A DNA stretch of 64,000 bases from Ulota crispa (taxonomy: Eukaryota; Streptophyta; Bryopsida; Orthotrichales; Orthotrichaceae). How positions within the stretch are numbered: the first letter of the stretch is position 1; each line of letters begins with the position of its first letter. Below, piece after piece: positions 27,231 to 39,360 of this stretch. Made by a program: the position numbers and the translations under genes. The DNA is taken from assembly GCA_963920765.1 (NCBI GenBank), contig OY987243.1:1984001-2048000 (forward strand), read 5' to 3'. Under the pieces are notes generated by a model. The model was not told where the DNA came from. It saw only the letters and a list, made by a program, of their open reading frames with translations, and did not search any database.

Positions 27231-29739
27231 CCAAAAGCACCACCTCGTCCCTGCCTCTGGTTGCGCCCTTTATTATGTTCCTCTGCACGGGCTAGCGCCA
27301 GAAACCCCTCAATGCCCTCATTCCCTCCTCCCCCTATCATATCACATCCAATCCCACGAGGTTTTCGACATGCTTTTGGAATTAGAATGAGCTTCAGAAA
27401 GTAGAAGTGAATGATCGCTTACTTTCTTTTAACCCCTGAAGGATTTTGCCTAAGTTACCAAAAGTGTTGTATGTATTCGTACAAAGACCATTTAGTACCT
27501 CAAGAAATGACTTTGTGATAAATGCTAAAAATTTCCCAAAAAATCCTGGTTGATCAATAATATGCCTATGATTTGGTTTGAATTTTACAACTCCAATGGG
27601 ACTCATTTGCTACCCAAATGTTCCATCCATATACGGGTGCCTGTATACAAGACAACAACATCCGTTAGGGGTCTTGAGCCACAACCTTTCGACTAGAGCT
27701 GAAGAATATGTTTGAATATCAAAAACACACACAAAATAATCAAACCAACAAAATCAGAACAATAAACTTGCGTATAGGACTTGGATGAAGAAGAATTAAT
27801 CTTCTTGAACTTGAATTGTTGAAGCTACTAGATTATTCCCCTTGGAACCAACCAAGTAGGAGTTTTGTTTTTGTTTTTTGTATGTTGGAAGATTTGCCAC
27901 ACAATGATCCTCTAAATAGAATGCTTTGTTTGGGAAAAAAAAGAGGGAGTTGACACCTACTGCAATTGCTGTGAGCAGGATTGTTGTATTTCTTTTATTG
28001 ATATGGGAGGATTAAGATGGAACTTTTAGGAGAACACATTCCATTGGAAGAACTTGTTTTTTTTTTGGAGAGAGGTTTGTGTTTCAAATACTTTTGGCAT
28101 GGCAAAGAGCATCCATGCAAAAAAGGAGGCAACTAAATTCCAGCTAGCATGTGAGGATTGAGAGCATTTGGCACCCACTTTCATCCTTAGGAACTACTTG
28201 TAGATTATCTCCAATTAGAGCCAAATTGGGTTTGAGATTTTTTTAATTTGGTTTTGCTAACATGTAGAAGGAATATCTAACTACCTAAACTAATGTGGCA
28301 AAAAGGGAACTAGTCCAAGAAAGGCCTATTTCTCAAATACATTCTCGAATGTTCCCCCAATTGATGAGCATATGGTATGTCACTGCAACTAGGTGATCTT
28401 ACACTGGTACCCCTTTCCAAGGAAACCAGGCAAAATCTAGAATACTCTTCATTTTTACCTACTGTAGAACCAAAATTATAGAGGTGGTCCTTTGGGAGTT
28501 TCAAATATGAGATTGTGAAACATGACAACATACAAAACTTGCCCAACATCCAAAGGTGGGATTGTTCAGTCTCCGGCTGTAGGAGCAAAAATAGAAGAAG
28601 CTTTCCTGCACTGAATTCACATTTCTTCAACCAAAACTCCAAAAAAGTATGATATTTTCTTTAGAAAAAACCTTGCAAATTTTGCAATGTTTCTAAATCC
28701 ATGGATTTTTGCCTTACACGAGGAGGTCACAGAAGGGGGTGGCCTGATGGCAAAGGGGAGGGAGGAGGGGGTGATTGGAAGTTGGCAGGGAGATATTGTG
28801 ACCCACTTCTATGAAAAGTAGCCCTTGTCAGGGTGTTGGGCGAGGAGTTGACCTCCAAAATTCTAACTTGATAAGCAAGGCAAGGCTGGAGCAGTGTTTT
28901 TTTTTTGGGCCTCATGAGGCCACCCTATCAGAAATTGGACCAATGCTCCTCTCTCCCTCTCAGAATTCTCCATTCTTGGGAGGGTACATGGCGGCTAGTA
29001 GGTGAAAAAAAAACACTGGGCTAGAGAGCTGGACATTCATTCAATTTTGAATGGGGGTTTGGCTAGGCTTGGGGAGGGGGAAGGGAGTGGTGGTGCCAGT
29101 TGCATAATGCAATAAGGTAGATAGCATGAAAAGCAACACTTTAAGGGCTGATCTGCCTTTTCTTTTCATGGACATTTTGAGACAAGAAGAGTTTTGTTTA
29201 ATTTTCGGACGAAGAAAAATGATTGTCTAATGTAACATTTTTTTTTCAAATTTTTGAAACACTGTTGAATTGCTAATGAATTTTCAAAATTTCATGTAGT
29301 AGCACCTATTTGTGATTCTAGGTCTCCCATAGACCGTTCTCCTCCAACTTATATAGGGACAAGGTGAAATCAAGGAATACAATTGACTCTCGTAATAAAA
29401 TACATCCTTTCTTCTATGACTAAAGAAGGTCCATTCAAGGACCACCTCATATCCATTAGAACTACCTACGAGACGCTTTACAAGGGAGGGTCACAATTTG
29501 AGCTACCTACCTTACAATGTTGCCAAAAAAACACACACAATGTCCACAAATGTACCTAAATTAAGCAAAAATTCTACGACCTTTTTCTGGTTCTGATGAT
29601 CCAAATAATAAGCAAACTTCACAATGTTGTGATTAATTTGGGAATTTAGTACATTAAACAATGCTGAAAGGGATCATTGAGCTAATTAGCTTGATAACCG
29701 GATGAAAAGTGTCGTTTATCATCACTTACAGTAGGGTAG
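27231..29739. other. Intergenic DNA, no gene seen
   Basis: It is less AT-rich at 27.2-27.4 and 28.7-29.1 kb, but no frame has domain or splice support. The frames at 27394-27606, 28310-28642, 28727-28915 and 28811-29005 show no recognisable motif. Confidence 0.5.
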
Positions 29740-30115
29740 GAGTCATCCAACCAGAAGCCTCATTTTGCCTTCGGCAACGTTGCAGTTTCGGAGTTTCTCG
29801 TCATAACCACAACTGGTGAGGTTGGTGCGGAAGGTCCAAAATATTTGCACGAGGGGAGATACGATTTCGCCATTCCACTGGCTGCAGTTCAAAGTGACGG
29901 GCGCAAGGATTGATGACTACGCTGCATCATTACTGGTTGATTTTATGGATTGCCCAGTTGTAACTTCTGCATTTACGGTACCGCCCCCACAAAGGGTTCC
30001 ATTTTGGACGCCAAGTGATTGTCACAATTTATACAGCAAGAGTGCCGCTTTTTATATTTTATTTCTCCAGCTGGAAGAAATTACCTGGCAACCGATCAAA
30101 CTTGTGAACTTTTAG
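29740..30115 (+). pseudogene. Coding-like island of unknown identity, split between two frames
   Basis: An open stretch of 57 codons (29740-29910) reads naturally as protein, with SNQKPHFAFGNVAVSEFL, then TTTGEVGAEGPKYLHEGRYD and FAIPLAAVQSDGRKD. It stops at TGA 29911. Immediately after, the +1 frame continues in similar style (DDYAASLLVDFMDCPVV, then VPPPQRVPFWTPSD). That frame is open from 29816 to 30115, so the overlap could mark a single-base frameshift. Codon use is balanced and GC is above the flanks. I do not recognise the family. It may be a fragment of a captured or decayed gene. A GT donor-like site (ACTG|GTGAGG) within it leaves room for a spliced alternative. Confidence 0.4.
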
Positions 30116-33100
30116 GAATCAAATCCTAGTGACTTCTTAAGGCCGGCGCACCCATAAGCGTGGAAATAAGGGTTTTGGAGTAGGTAAAACAATTGACTAA
30201 TTTTGAAAAAAATACTCTAAGCTAGGAAATGGAAACCAAAAATATTGGCATTAATTTCAAGGTTCCAATTGCAAGTATTTGTTCTCAAAGATTTTTTTAA
30301 GTCCAAAATCACTGAAATTGTAAGAACCATGTGTAAGAGATGTTAAAAACAAGGCTTGTTGGTTCTTAAATAGTGAGATGGGTACTCAAAACCGTCGTGT
30401 GAGTCACCTACAACCATCACTTTGTCACCCATAACTATCACTTGATTACCCATAACCATTTGATTTATATTTGTTAGTCCCTGACCATGTCAAGTAACGC
30501 CCACGGGGACATGACGGGGATGAGTGCCCCTACCTTATACAAAAAGCAACTAGAGCGCAAAATGTGATTATTTATAAGTCCTCCAAAACGTCACTTTTTT
30601 TTTTTTTTTTTGGCAACATAGCAATTTTTGGGCATTCAATTGTGAAAAAAAATTGGTATGAATTCTTTTGGTTTTTTTTAATGAATTTTGTGCACTAGGA
30701 GTACCTTTCTAGGATACTAATTTTCAAGAACACTAAACAAAATGTCAATAATTTATGATAAAACATTTAATTTTCTTTCTAAAATGTGCAATTTGGGAAA
30801 GCACAACAATTATGCAATTGGTCTGAAATTTTCACACATATTCTTAATACACTGGTATAACATGTTCCCAAGAGTTACAATGTCCAGAAGCACTTGAAGT
30901 GAACTTATGAGCCTTCAACAACAAGTTTTTTACTTTTTTGTGGTGTCTTGAAAACAAAAATCCAATTTATGAAGGCTTCTCAAATTAAAAAGTATTATTA
31001 TTGTTATGATTTGTTTTTCATGATTGGTAAAGATTAGATAGTAAGCTAGGTGCTACTTGTTAAGGTCTTCCAAGAAAATCAAGTCACTATCATTTTCCTC
31101 CACTCAAAATCTATTGTGTGTATGATGAAATTGCTAAACTACTTTTACAAATAATTCATTTATACCATGATAGAGATGTCTAGTTGGTCTCATGTTTTTG
31201 CACATACTCTCAACACACTTGTGCAGCATAAATTTAAGAGTTACTAGATACAAGAGTACAAGGTTTGGAATTGCAAGCCTTTTTTGTAATATCCAAAAAT
31301 AAAATAAACTTTATCTTTGAATGCTATGATGTCTCCAATGACATGTAAGTAGGGATTGAAAAGAATCATCTCTACATAGAAGTGCATGAGCTTTGAAATT
31401 GTATAGTTAGATGTACTAAAAAACACCCTAAAATTTCAAAATTAGGTGTTTTATTAAAGAACAAAAAACTGGCACTTTTGGTCTCAAAAATGTCAATTGC
31501 TTTTAGAGTTAAATATTTCAACAAAACTAAAAAGATTATATTAATAACAACATGTGGTGGTGGAATTTTTTATATGTATTTTTCTCACCAAAATAAGAAA
31601 TCATAAGTTTAGGATATATCTTGTCATCCCTTGAAGTAGTTGGGCAACTCCATGGGCTCTTTGCATTAATTTTGTAATACATACAATCTCTCAAGGAATA
31701 CATAGATTTAATCAAAGTTGACTTTGTCTATGCATGTTGTTTTTATTCACTCTGTACACACGCTAAAGTGCTTTTTCCATTTTCATTAATATATGTGTAT
31801 ATATATATGTAGCAATCATAGTAATAGGTGACAAATGAGAAAGCCCAAATCTATATTTTAAATGTTTTTTCACAAAAGATGAAGTAGTTTCTTGACAATT
31901 TTGTTCTATTGTGTTTATTTGCTTAATTCACTTATTGGCAACTTAGATCAAAAACCACTTAAATGCAATATAATATGATATAATATATAGAAAGCACTCA
32001 TTCTTTGATAGTAATTAATCCAAAAAATTGTGATAAAAATAGAGCTATAATTTGTTTTCAATCATTGAAGTTTGTATACTCATGCAAGGTTCATTGGAGG
32101 AGCTGTTCACATTATGTCCTACATCACAACTCTACAAGTTTGAGGACAATGTTAGTTCAATTTTGTTGAGTTGTGAAGTACAATAAGAAAGACTTCCTTT
32201 GTCTTTCAAAAATTGGTTAATACAATAGTTTTATTGCAATTCATGTTTTTACAAAGTTAATTCAATAACATTTAAAAATATTATATATGGCAACAAAAGT
32301 AGGACTTCAAAACTATAAGCAAAAGAAAGGTTTAAAATTGTCTCCCAAGTTGAATCTCCATTTTTGTTGCACCCAACTCATAAACAAAGTCACCATTTTG
32401 TTGACATCAAAACTTCCAAATACATGTTGCCATGAGTGTACTAAGTAAATTGAGACTAGGAATATTTTTGTAAATCTACAAGTCTCAGTTTCCAGGTCTA
32501 GCTTTACAAATCAGATTCTACGATTCAGTGGGACACTAGACATCATGTGAACAGCCCTGAAATAGTTTTTAAGAAATTTCTAAAGTAAGTCTAGTTTTCA
32601 TGTCTCTGGTGTTTTAGGTACATTGTTTTCATGTATTAACTTATGTGTTTTGTTTGAGTCTTCCATTTCACTTGAGTCTACTCATCTAATTCACTAATAT
32701 AATATTCTCATCCATTAACATCATCCACTTCTTCCTACATCGTTAAAATTCATCTGGTTCTCACACGTGATTCACTAGATTTGTACATTAAGAAGAAATA
32801 TCTAATTCAAACACAAAGTTTACCTCTCGTGTCTAATTTGCTGATTCTCATACCTATTTAATCATTCTCATGTTTAGTTCAATCATCTAGTATATCTCCT
32901 TTCCACATGAAAAGTGGGACATCCATTTAGTGCCATTTCAAGAGTTGGTGTAGGTTTTCAAAGGGTTATTTAATTCAAAACATTGGTCAATCAACTTTCC
33001 TTGAAAAATAAGTACAAGTTGCACGTAACTCACTTTAAGTAATAAGTTTTCAAATTTTTGTTGAAATTGTTGTGGATTCTTGAAGTTGGTACTAGGAACT

Positions 33101-33148
33101 TTCAAGTTAAAATAATTCAAAAGCATCATTGCTTTTAAACATTTACTA
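30116..33148. other. AT-rich intergenic DNA with one E3 end fragment
   Basis: No gene is supported in about 3 kb. At 30593-30640 a poly-T run followed by GGCAACATAGCAATTTTTGG matches the beginning of element E3 (59780-59822), so this is a short truncated fragment of that family. The frames at 31244-31426 and 32938-33180 are not supported. Confidence 0.5.
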
Positions 33149-33730
33149 TGTATAGTACCTTTGCAATTCTTTACACCCACTCTAATCCACCACTCAATGA
33201 ACTTAACATTTTATAGAATACAATTGGCATTTTTGAATCTTGTGTCATTGATGTTTAGTTCTTATACAATCCAATCAATCGTACCAAATTTTGAGTCCCA
33301 AAAAATCAAAACCCTACTTTTGGTGAATTATTTTTAATTGATTTCATGGTTCACTTGAGAATTGATTAAAAAACATTGGTAGCAAAATTTTGAGATTTGG
33401 TTGACTAGATCTTTAGGAAACATCCATACTCACATTCTTTTTTTTAAAGAAATCCTCCAAAAAGCTCCAAATTTTCTTCTATACAAACTTTAATGTTAGG
33501 GTGATCATGACCCAATTTAGTATAAAAGATATCTCTATTTTTCAATTAACCTTTGGCAAAGTAAATATATTATCATGCTCCCAATCAGAATTTGGTATGC
33601 TTGATTGGAATTGTATAAGAATTAAATAGCAATGATACAAGACACAAAGATGTCAATTGTATTCTATAGAATGCTAAGTTCATTGAGTGGTAGAATACGG
33701 AGGGTGTAAAGATTTGCATGGATATTGTAT
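33149..33730. mobile_element. Foldback element, internally deleted copy
   Basis: The left part (33149-33560) follows the left arm of the large palindrome at 47584-48462: TATAGTACCTTTGCAA, then TTCTTTACACCCA, AACTTAACATTTTATAGAA, TTGAGTCCCAAAAAATCAAA and TTAGGGTGATCATGACCCAA. The right part (33586-33730) carries only the outer portion of the right arm: TTTGGTATGCTTGATTGG, TATAGAATGCTAAGTTCA and GGGTGTAAAGATTTGCA. The ends are therefore inverted repeats of about 140 bp with most of one arm missing. Confidence 0.7.
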
Positions 33731-34200
33731 GTTGAAGCTCCAAAACACAAGAAATGTACCCCTATATTCAAAGGTGGGCATTGTTACAACTCTACTCACA
33801 TCCAGTTCTCACATATAAGGAACTTCCTTTTTTTTGATGCAAACATGCCAAGCAAGAAAAAGAAGGATAGAATCATGCATGTGAGTGTGTTTGTCCTTAA
33901 AATCAACATAATCGTCTCTAAAACTAGGCTTGCCAATGTGGCGCAACTTGATTGGTTCCAAGCACACTAGTTCTATATTGATTACCATAGCTAGAGAACC
34001 AATTATGAAAATGACACCTTTGCCATGGCCCTAAATTGAATCACAAAAATTTAAAATAATGATTGGATCATTTGGTAAATTGTCACGGCTTGACTATTGT
34101 CACCAATTACTTTTGTGACATGGCCAATTATGTCCAATGATTGTTTTGAGGACGCCAATCATCAACAAAGTTGACGGCTTCTATCCTCTCAACTAGTGTC
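33731..34200. other. Spacer, no gene seen
   Basis: The plus frame starting at 33725 has no motif, and the rest is AT-rich sequence without a recognised feature. Confidence 0.4.
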
Positions 34201-34431
34201 TGGGGAGAAATTTTCATTCCATTGGTTAAAATCCACCATTTCCTAGTTTTGAATTTTCACTAACATGCACCAGTTATTTCTAATAAAATTTATATATTTC
34301 GAATGTAATATACTATAATTAAGATTTTTGGGAAAAACTAGCTGATTTTTAATCTGATAGTTTCAAATTACAACCAGTTTTTTTACAATTTCAACCGACT
34401 AACAATACACTAGTGGCCAGTTCTCCCCAAA
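34201..34431 (+). mobile_element. GGGGAGAA-ended MITE, copy B
   Basis: The ends are TGGGGAGAAATTTTC and GGCCAGTTCTCCCCAAAC, imperfect terminal inverted repeats. The interior includes TTATTTCTAATAAAATTTAT, AATCTGATAGTTTCAA and CAATACACTAG. Copy C (35442-35686) follows the same order on the same strand, and copy A (15584-15802) is inverted. It is non-coding. Confidence 0.68.
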
Positions 34432-35054
34432 CATTGCTCTCAACAACGCTAGCTCTCCATTAATAACCAACGTCCTAGAAATGATCGCCTTACACCAAAT
34501 TTTGGCAGTCGTGGTGTTTGTTTAAGAGAGGTATTCAGTTTTTTACCCAAATTTTATGAGTTAAGGTAGCTAGTGTCAAAACGAAGTAATATTGTGACTC
34601 AAATTTGCCTAAAACGGCTCCTAGCTCACATCCAATCAACACGCCTGGTTCTCAAATCCCGTCTCCAATCTAGTTTCCACACCTGATTCTAACATTTCAT
34701 TTTGACGTTCACTTTCAAACAGCAGTTTCCAGCATTTCGTTTCGACATGAGATTCTCACACGCAATTTCAACATCTGTTATAATTCAGTAGTAGGTACAA
34801 CTGAGGCTTCTTGCCCAAACCCTTCAATGAATTAAAAACCTTACAAGACAGTGTTATTTTAAAAGACAGTGTCACTTTAAAATTTCAGTGGGTGTATAAA
34901 GTACTGATAGGATAGGGGACGTAGCCTCCTCATGGGGGCTATACCATCTTGTGTCCAGGTATGGGTAATTGTTGCGCAGTCAATAACAAAAGGCAGACAG
35001 AAATTCTGTACAGTTTGGAGGCGGAAAGTGTTCATACCTGAAGGGGTACAGAGT
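34432..35054. other. Spacer downstream of the orphan exon
   Basis: No gene is supported. The part from about 34880 to 35054 is GC-richer and may be transcribed 3' sequence of the orphan exon on the minus strand. Confidence 0.35.
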
Positions 35055-35225
35055 CTACAGACGATCAGTGGTGTTCATGCGCATGAATTGGATAAGCATG
35101 GCCACTTTTGAAGGTGTCATACCCTTCAACGTGCGGCGGCACACGTCAATATTATTCATCACAAAAGCAGCCAAAAGATGCTTCTTGGGCTTGGAACCCA
35201 CAGCAAGTACGGGCACCACGGACGG
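35055..35225 (-). CDS. Orphan C-terminal exon, family not recognised
   Basis: A strong acceptor context (two TACTAAC branch-point-like motifs, then CTCGGCAG) precedes a 57-codon open stretch ending in TAG at 35055-35057. It encodes PSVVPVLAVGSKPKKHLLAA, then FVMNNIDVCRRTLKGMTPSK, then VAMLIQFMRMNTTDRL. The residue mix, with amphipathic spacing and conserved-looking K, R and G positions, and the GC-rich codons against an AT-rich background argue for genuine coding origin. I found no upstream exon with confidence in the next few hundred bases, so it may be a stranded gene fragment. I do not recognise the domain. Confidence 0.5.
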   Translation of the reverse strand, partial: PSVVPVLAVGSKPKKHLLAAFVMNNIDVCRRTLKGMTPSKVAMLIQFMRMNTTDRL

Positions 35226-35403
35226 CTGCCGAGTAAGTTAGTAGATACAATTAGTTAGTAGATACAATTTTCAAGCCAGCAAATTCCCTTGGAATTGGTA
35301 CACGAGGTGCAAGGAGCAGGGTGATCCAAGAAATAATAGAAAGTCGGCCCAGTTGAAATATTCAGCAAATTAATTGAAACTTGAATCACCTACATAAAAC
35401 TGG

Positions 35404-35790
35404 CTAGATTTTTGGGAAATGTCTAATTATAGTATAATGTTAGGGGAGAATGGAGAAATTTTAGCTTCACTAGATGAAATCTGGCATTTCTCAATTTCAA
35501 CCAGATTTTCTCTAGCATGTATTGGTTATTTCTTAGAAAACATTTAAATTTATATTATCATACATCATATTTAGATTTTTTTGGAAAAAAAAGACCAATT
35601 TTTTATTTGGTAGTTTCAAGTTTCAATTGAGTTTTTTTTCAATTTCAACCTGTTGACAATACACTAACCGCCGGTTCTCTCCAAACACTAATATAATTAT
35701 AGAGACAATTTTTGGGCATGCATTGAAAAACCAAATGATAATGAAGACTGCAGGTTTTTTATAAAGGAAACTCAAAATCTTCCCAAACAC
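35404..35790 (+). mobile_element. Outer MITE interrupted by copy C
   Basis: The left piece (35404-35441: ATTTTTGGGAAATGTCTAAT, then TATAGTATAATG) and the right piece (35687-35790: TTTTTGGGCATGCATT, then CTCAAAATCTTCCCAAACA) together follow the repeat at 9777-9905. The GGGGAGAA-ended element sits between them. This is a probable nested insertion. Confidence 0.5.
35442..35686 (+). mobile_element. GGGGAGAA-ended MITE, copy C
   Basis: The ends are AGGGGAGAATGG and CCGGTTCTCTCCAAAC. The interior shares with copy B the phrases CATTTCTCAATTTCAACC/CATTTCCTAGTTTTGAA, GCATGTATTGGTTATTTCT and GACAATACACTAAC. It is about 245 bp and non-coding. Confidence 0.66.
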
Positions 35791-37109
35791 TAATGGGGTG
35801 GGGTGCAAAAAGTGCTCTTCTATGAGATCATTTGCCCTTTTACCAATCTTGAACCATTTTTCACTGAATTCTTTGCAAAAAATTAATGGAAGTTGCAGTA
35901 GCTTGTTTTTCATGTTATGAAACTAGTTGTGAATTTTTAAGTTGGAATGATAGATGGCTCAAAAAATGTTATTTTCAACAAGTATATTGAAAATTATAAT
36001 ACTTGATTCCCATTGGAGGATACTTTTAGAATCAATATATGTGTAGAATTTTGTTCCCTTAACTTTATCACAAGGAGTTCCTTGTACTTTAACTTATTAT
36101 ATTCAATGCCTATAATTCATGGAACATCTATGTACTCTAAAATAAAAGTTACTAGAAAGTCTTCAACAAAAAGTACAATTAAGATAAAATAGTTAGTTGT
36201 ATCATTAACTTGGACAATTGCACAATTTTAGGCTCATCTTGTTACTAATAAAGCAATTGTTTTTTTTCAACAAGCTAACAAATTGATGGTTGTGGCAAAG
36301 TGGTAAAGTGATTGATATTTCAAATATTTATGTCAAATTTAATGCTTGGTCAACCACAAAGTGGTTGAATTTTGCACATTTTCATTCACATAGGCCAAAT
36401 CACACATTCAAGGCATTTTCTTGCTAAAAGTGAATGGTACCTCTTGATTTCACCAACATGTTACAAGAATTATCAAATGACTTGAATCTAAACAACAATT
36501 TGTAATTAATAAAAAGTATAGGAATCTTTTTTTTCAATTTGAAAAATTGTGCACCCATGTGCAAGATTGATGGTCAATTCCAAATAATAAAATTTGCCAA
36601 AACCACCTTTCACCAAGGGTGTGAGGACAAGATTTTAATGGATTGAGTTTCTTAAGGCCTTATTTTTTGATTTGTTGAACTCAAAAGACAAAAATCAAGT
36701 TTTTATTAGTTTGTAGAATTGTTAAGGTTTATTTTTATTATACAATTATAAAAATTACAAAGTAGTGAGCATATGAAAGTACAAATTGCAAGGCACTTGT
36801 AAATTTTGTAATTTAAATCCTTAGAGAATGTCAATTACACTAACAAAAAATCTAGAATTTCCTACTCTATAAATGACTCCATTTCTAGTCACAATAGACA
36901 ACATTATAAACATGTTGTAAGGGGCAATCAAAGTCATTTGATTCTCTAAATTACTTGCTTTATAGTTTGTTGAGGGGAATTTTTGTTAACCATGATTGCA
37001 TTTTGTTGATTAGGCTTGTCCAAACATAGGAGCTTTTTGCCAATTCTTGTCCATGTGGCAAGAATCTACTAGCTTGACTTTCTAGTGTATGACTAGACAA
37101 TTATTATTA
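35791..37109. other. AT-rich intergenic DNA, no gene seen
   Basis: About 1.3 kb without recognised genes or repeats by eye. The minus frame 35623-35913 overlaps MITE sequence and is not a gene. Confidence 0.5.
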
Positions 37110-37492
37110 GGGTCTTGATACTGCCACCCCCCCTTTTTGATACTGCCACCTCCCTCTTTTACATCATTGTTTGATTTTTAATGATTTTTGGTGGCAATTT
37201 TTTAAAAAAACATAGGAATAGATATGCATCAAACCTAGTGATTATTTGTTAATTCTTTTCAAAATGATAAATTGCAATCAAATTTTTTGATAAAAAAAGA
37301 TAATAGAGTGCTGTTTTTACTTATCAATTTTTTTTATTGCAAGTTATCATTTTGAAAAATATTAACAAAAAATCACTTAGTTTTATACATATTTATTCCT
37401 ATATTTAAAAATTAAAATTACCCCCAAAAACCACTAAAAATTGAACAATGGTGTAAAAGAAGGCGTGACAATATCAAGACCCTTATTGTTAT
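37110..37492. mobile_element. MULE-like MITE, GGGTCTTGATA ends
   Basis: Terminal inverted repeats GGGTCTTGATA/TATCAAGACCC continue as a longer imperfect foldback (TAGGAATAGATATGCATCAA against TATACATATTTATTCCTA; AAATTGCAATCAAATTTTTT against its partner). The flanks TTATTATTA and TTATTGTTA give a 9-bp target duplication with one mismatch, as expected for Mutator-like elements. It is 383 bp and non-coding. Confidence 0.72.
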
Positions 37493-37919
37493 TGGTGACA
37501 CACCTACAACATGGTTGTTTAACTTATTGTTGCTTCTTGTGGTTGTTATTGGTTGCTAAAACAAATATATTTTTTATTTTTTATAATCATTCCTCAAAAA
37601 TATCCATGCTACATCATAGATTCCAATAAAACAATCATCTTGAGCCATTCAGTTACAACATGGATCCATCTAACCAAATATCCATCCACATATACAATGT
37701 CAATTGATTTGGTCATCCAAGTGTATATATTATCCAAAATTAGCCATACATCAATTGGGTCATCCATCAATCCTTGTATAACTAAACCGTCAACTTGTTC
37801 TTTCATCCATGTGTGATTAAACCATCAACTCATTCATCCATCCATGTATAATTATACCATCAAGTTATTCATCCATCCAATCAAACAATTTCACCACCAT
37901 CTACTCATATATAAACATA
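37493..37919. other. CATCCAT-rich spacer
   Basis: It is rich in the phrases CATCCATC, TCATCCATCCA and ACCATCAACT, giving spurious open frames on both strands (37441, 37553 and 37609). No gene is supported. Confidence 0.5.
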
Positions 37920-38332
37920 GGGAATTGCTAAAGCCACACCCAAAATTGTTAAGGCCACACCTCTATAAGCATGTAATTTGAGAGTTTTATTTTTATTTTT
38001 ATTTTTATTTTTCAAGTAGTCCATCATTCATTCAATTACAACATTATTACCTCCTTGAAAGAAAGAAGAACAAATACAATTTTTTTGGAACTTATATTGC
38101 ACCATTATAAAAAATTTGATGTATTTTTGCTTCAAGTAATTCAAAAGTCCCATGTTTTTAGTTTTAAATTGAAGCACCTCCAATTTTTTTGGAATATAAC
38201 TTTAGAATGATTGAGGTGAAACAAATCTTTTGATCTAAATATATAAAAAAATCAGCATTAAGTTCCCACATTCATGTTCAAAGCACACCCTAAAGTGTGG
38301 CGTTAACAATTTTGGATGTGGCTTTAGCAATT

Positions 38333-38334
<2 letters not shown>
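37920..38334. mobile_element. TIR element next to (TA)n, type 1
   Basis: Left end GGGAATTGCTAAAGCCACAC then CCAAAATTGTTAAG; right end GTTAACAATTTTGGATGTGG then CTTTAGCAATTCC. The near-perfect terminal inverted repeats are about 38 bp. The interior includes a (TTTTA)n run at 37986-38013. The right end is followed directly by the (TA)n run at 38335-38373. Confidence 0.78.

Positions 38335-38373
<39 letters not shown>
38335..38373. repeat. (TA)n microsatellite between two TIR elements
   Basis: About nineteen TA dinucleotides fill the whole interval between the two neighbouring inverted-repeat elements. Confidence 0.95.
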
Positions 38374-38375
<2 letters not shown>

Positions 38376-39035
38376 AAATTGCTAACTTGACACCCTAAAT
38401 TGCTAATGGGACACCCCATGTGAGCATGAAATGTGAATTTTAATTCTAAGGCTATACTCAAAAAAAAGAGGTGTGTTTAAATTTGAAATTAAAAATATAG
38501 GACTTTTGAGTTACTTAAAGCAAAACTATATCAAAAATTAGTATTGGTGCAATAATATTTCAACAAAAATTTGTATTTGTCATGTTTTCTTTCAAGGAGG
38601 TGATCTGTATATCTATCTATATATATAATAGAATACACCTCAAAAGTGTCCATGGTGGTAGTCCTTGACAATTCTGTAAGTAAGGACAACAAATTTGTAA
38701 CCGAATTATGAGGATGTAAGTGCATGGGGTTTTGTAACCAAATTGTGGAGATGTGAATGCATGGGATTCTGTAATTGAATTATGGGGATGGGAGGCATGA
38801 ACATTAAGGGCACGGGGATAAGGGGCACAAGGATAAAGGGGGCACGAGATAGAGTGGCACAAGGATAGGAGGCACAAGGCTCAACCCATTGGTACAACTG
38901 GTGAGTAAACTAGTAATACCATAATTGAATGAATGATGGACCACTTGAATAAATCAAAATCAGCATTAAAAATCACATTTCATGCTCACAAGAAATGTCC
39001 CGTAAACAATTTAGGATGTCACTTTAGCAATTCCC
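38374..39035. mobile_element. TIR element next to (TA)n, type 2
   Basis: Left end GGAAATTGCTAACTTGACAC, CCTAAATTGCTAATGGGACA, then a stretch ending GCATGAAATGTGA. The right end mirrors it: TCACATTTCATGCTCAC, ATGTCCCGTAAACAATTTAG and GATGTCACTTTAGCAATTCC. The inverted repeats are about 60 bp. The first 15 bases resemble type 1, so the two families share a terminus. The right flank is again (TA)n (39036-39050). The interior at 38780-38880 has a GGCACAAGGATA-type phrase repeated four or five times. Confidence 0.78.
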
Positions 39036-39360
39036 TATATATATATATATAATATTCATCAAACCTGAAATACATGTAGTCATCCATGTAAGTAATATCC
39101 ATTAATATAATCATCATTTCATACACATTCATCCACAAATAAGCATGGCCTTCAGCACCCACTCACATGCGTACTCATACATACATGCACCTATCCATTC
39201 ATATGTAAACTCATTCATTCACACTTGCACTCAACCATGCAATCATTTTTACCACATTATCCATCATCTGAACAACCCATGCATTCATGATTGTATCCAT
39301 CTGAACCAAATAGGTCAAAGGTCCATTCATCTAGTCATCCATCCAAGCAAACAGTCCATG

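Noticed and set aside
37441-37816. Overlapping frames on both strands next to the 37.1 kb MITE
   Set aside because: They are composition by-products of CATCCATC-type sequence; the two strands mirror each other.
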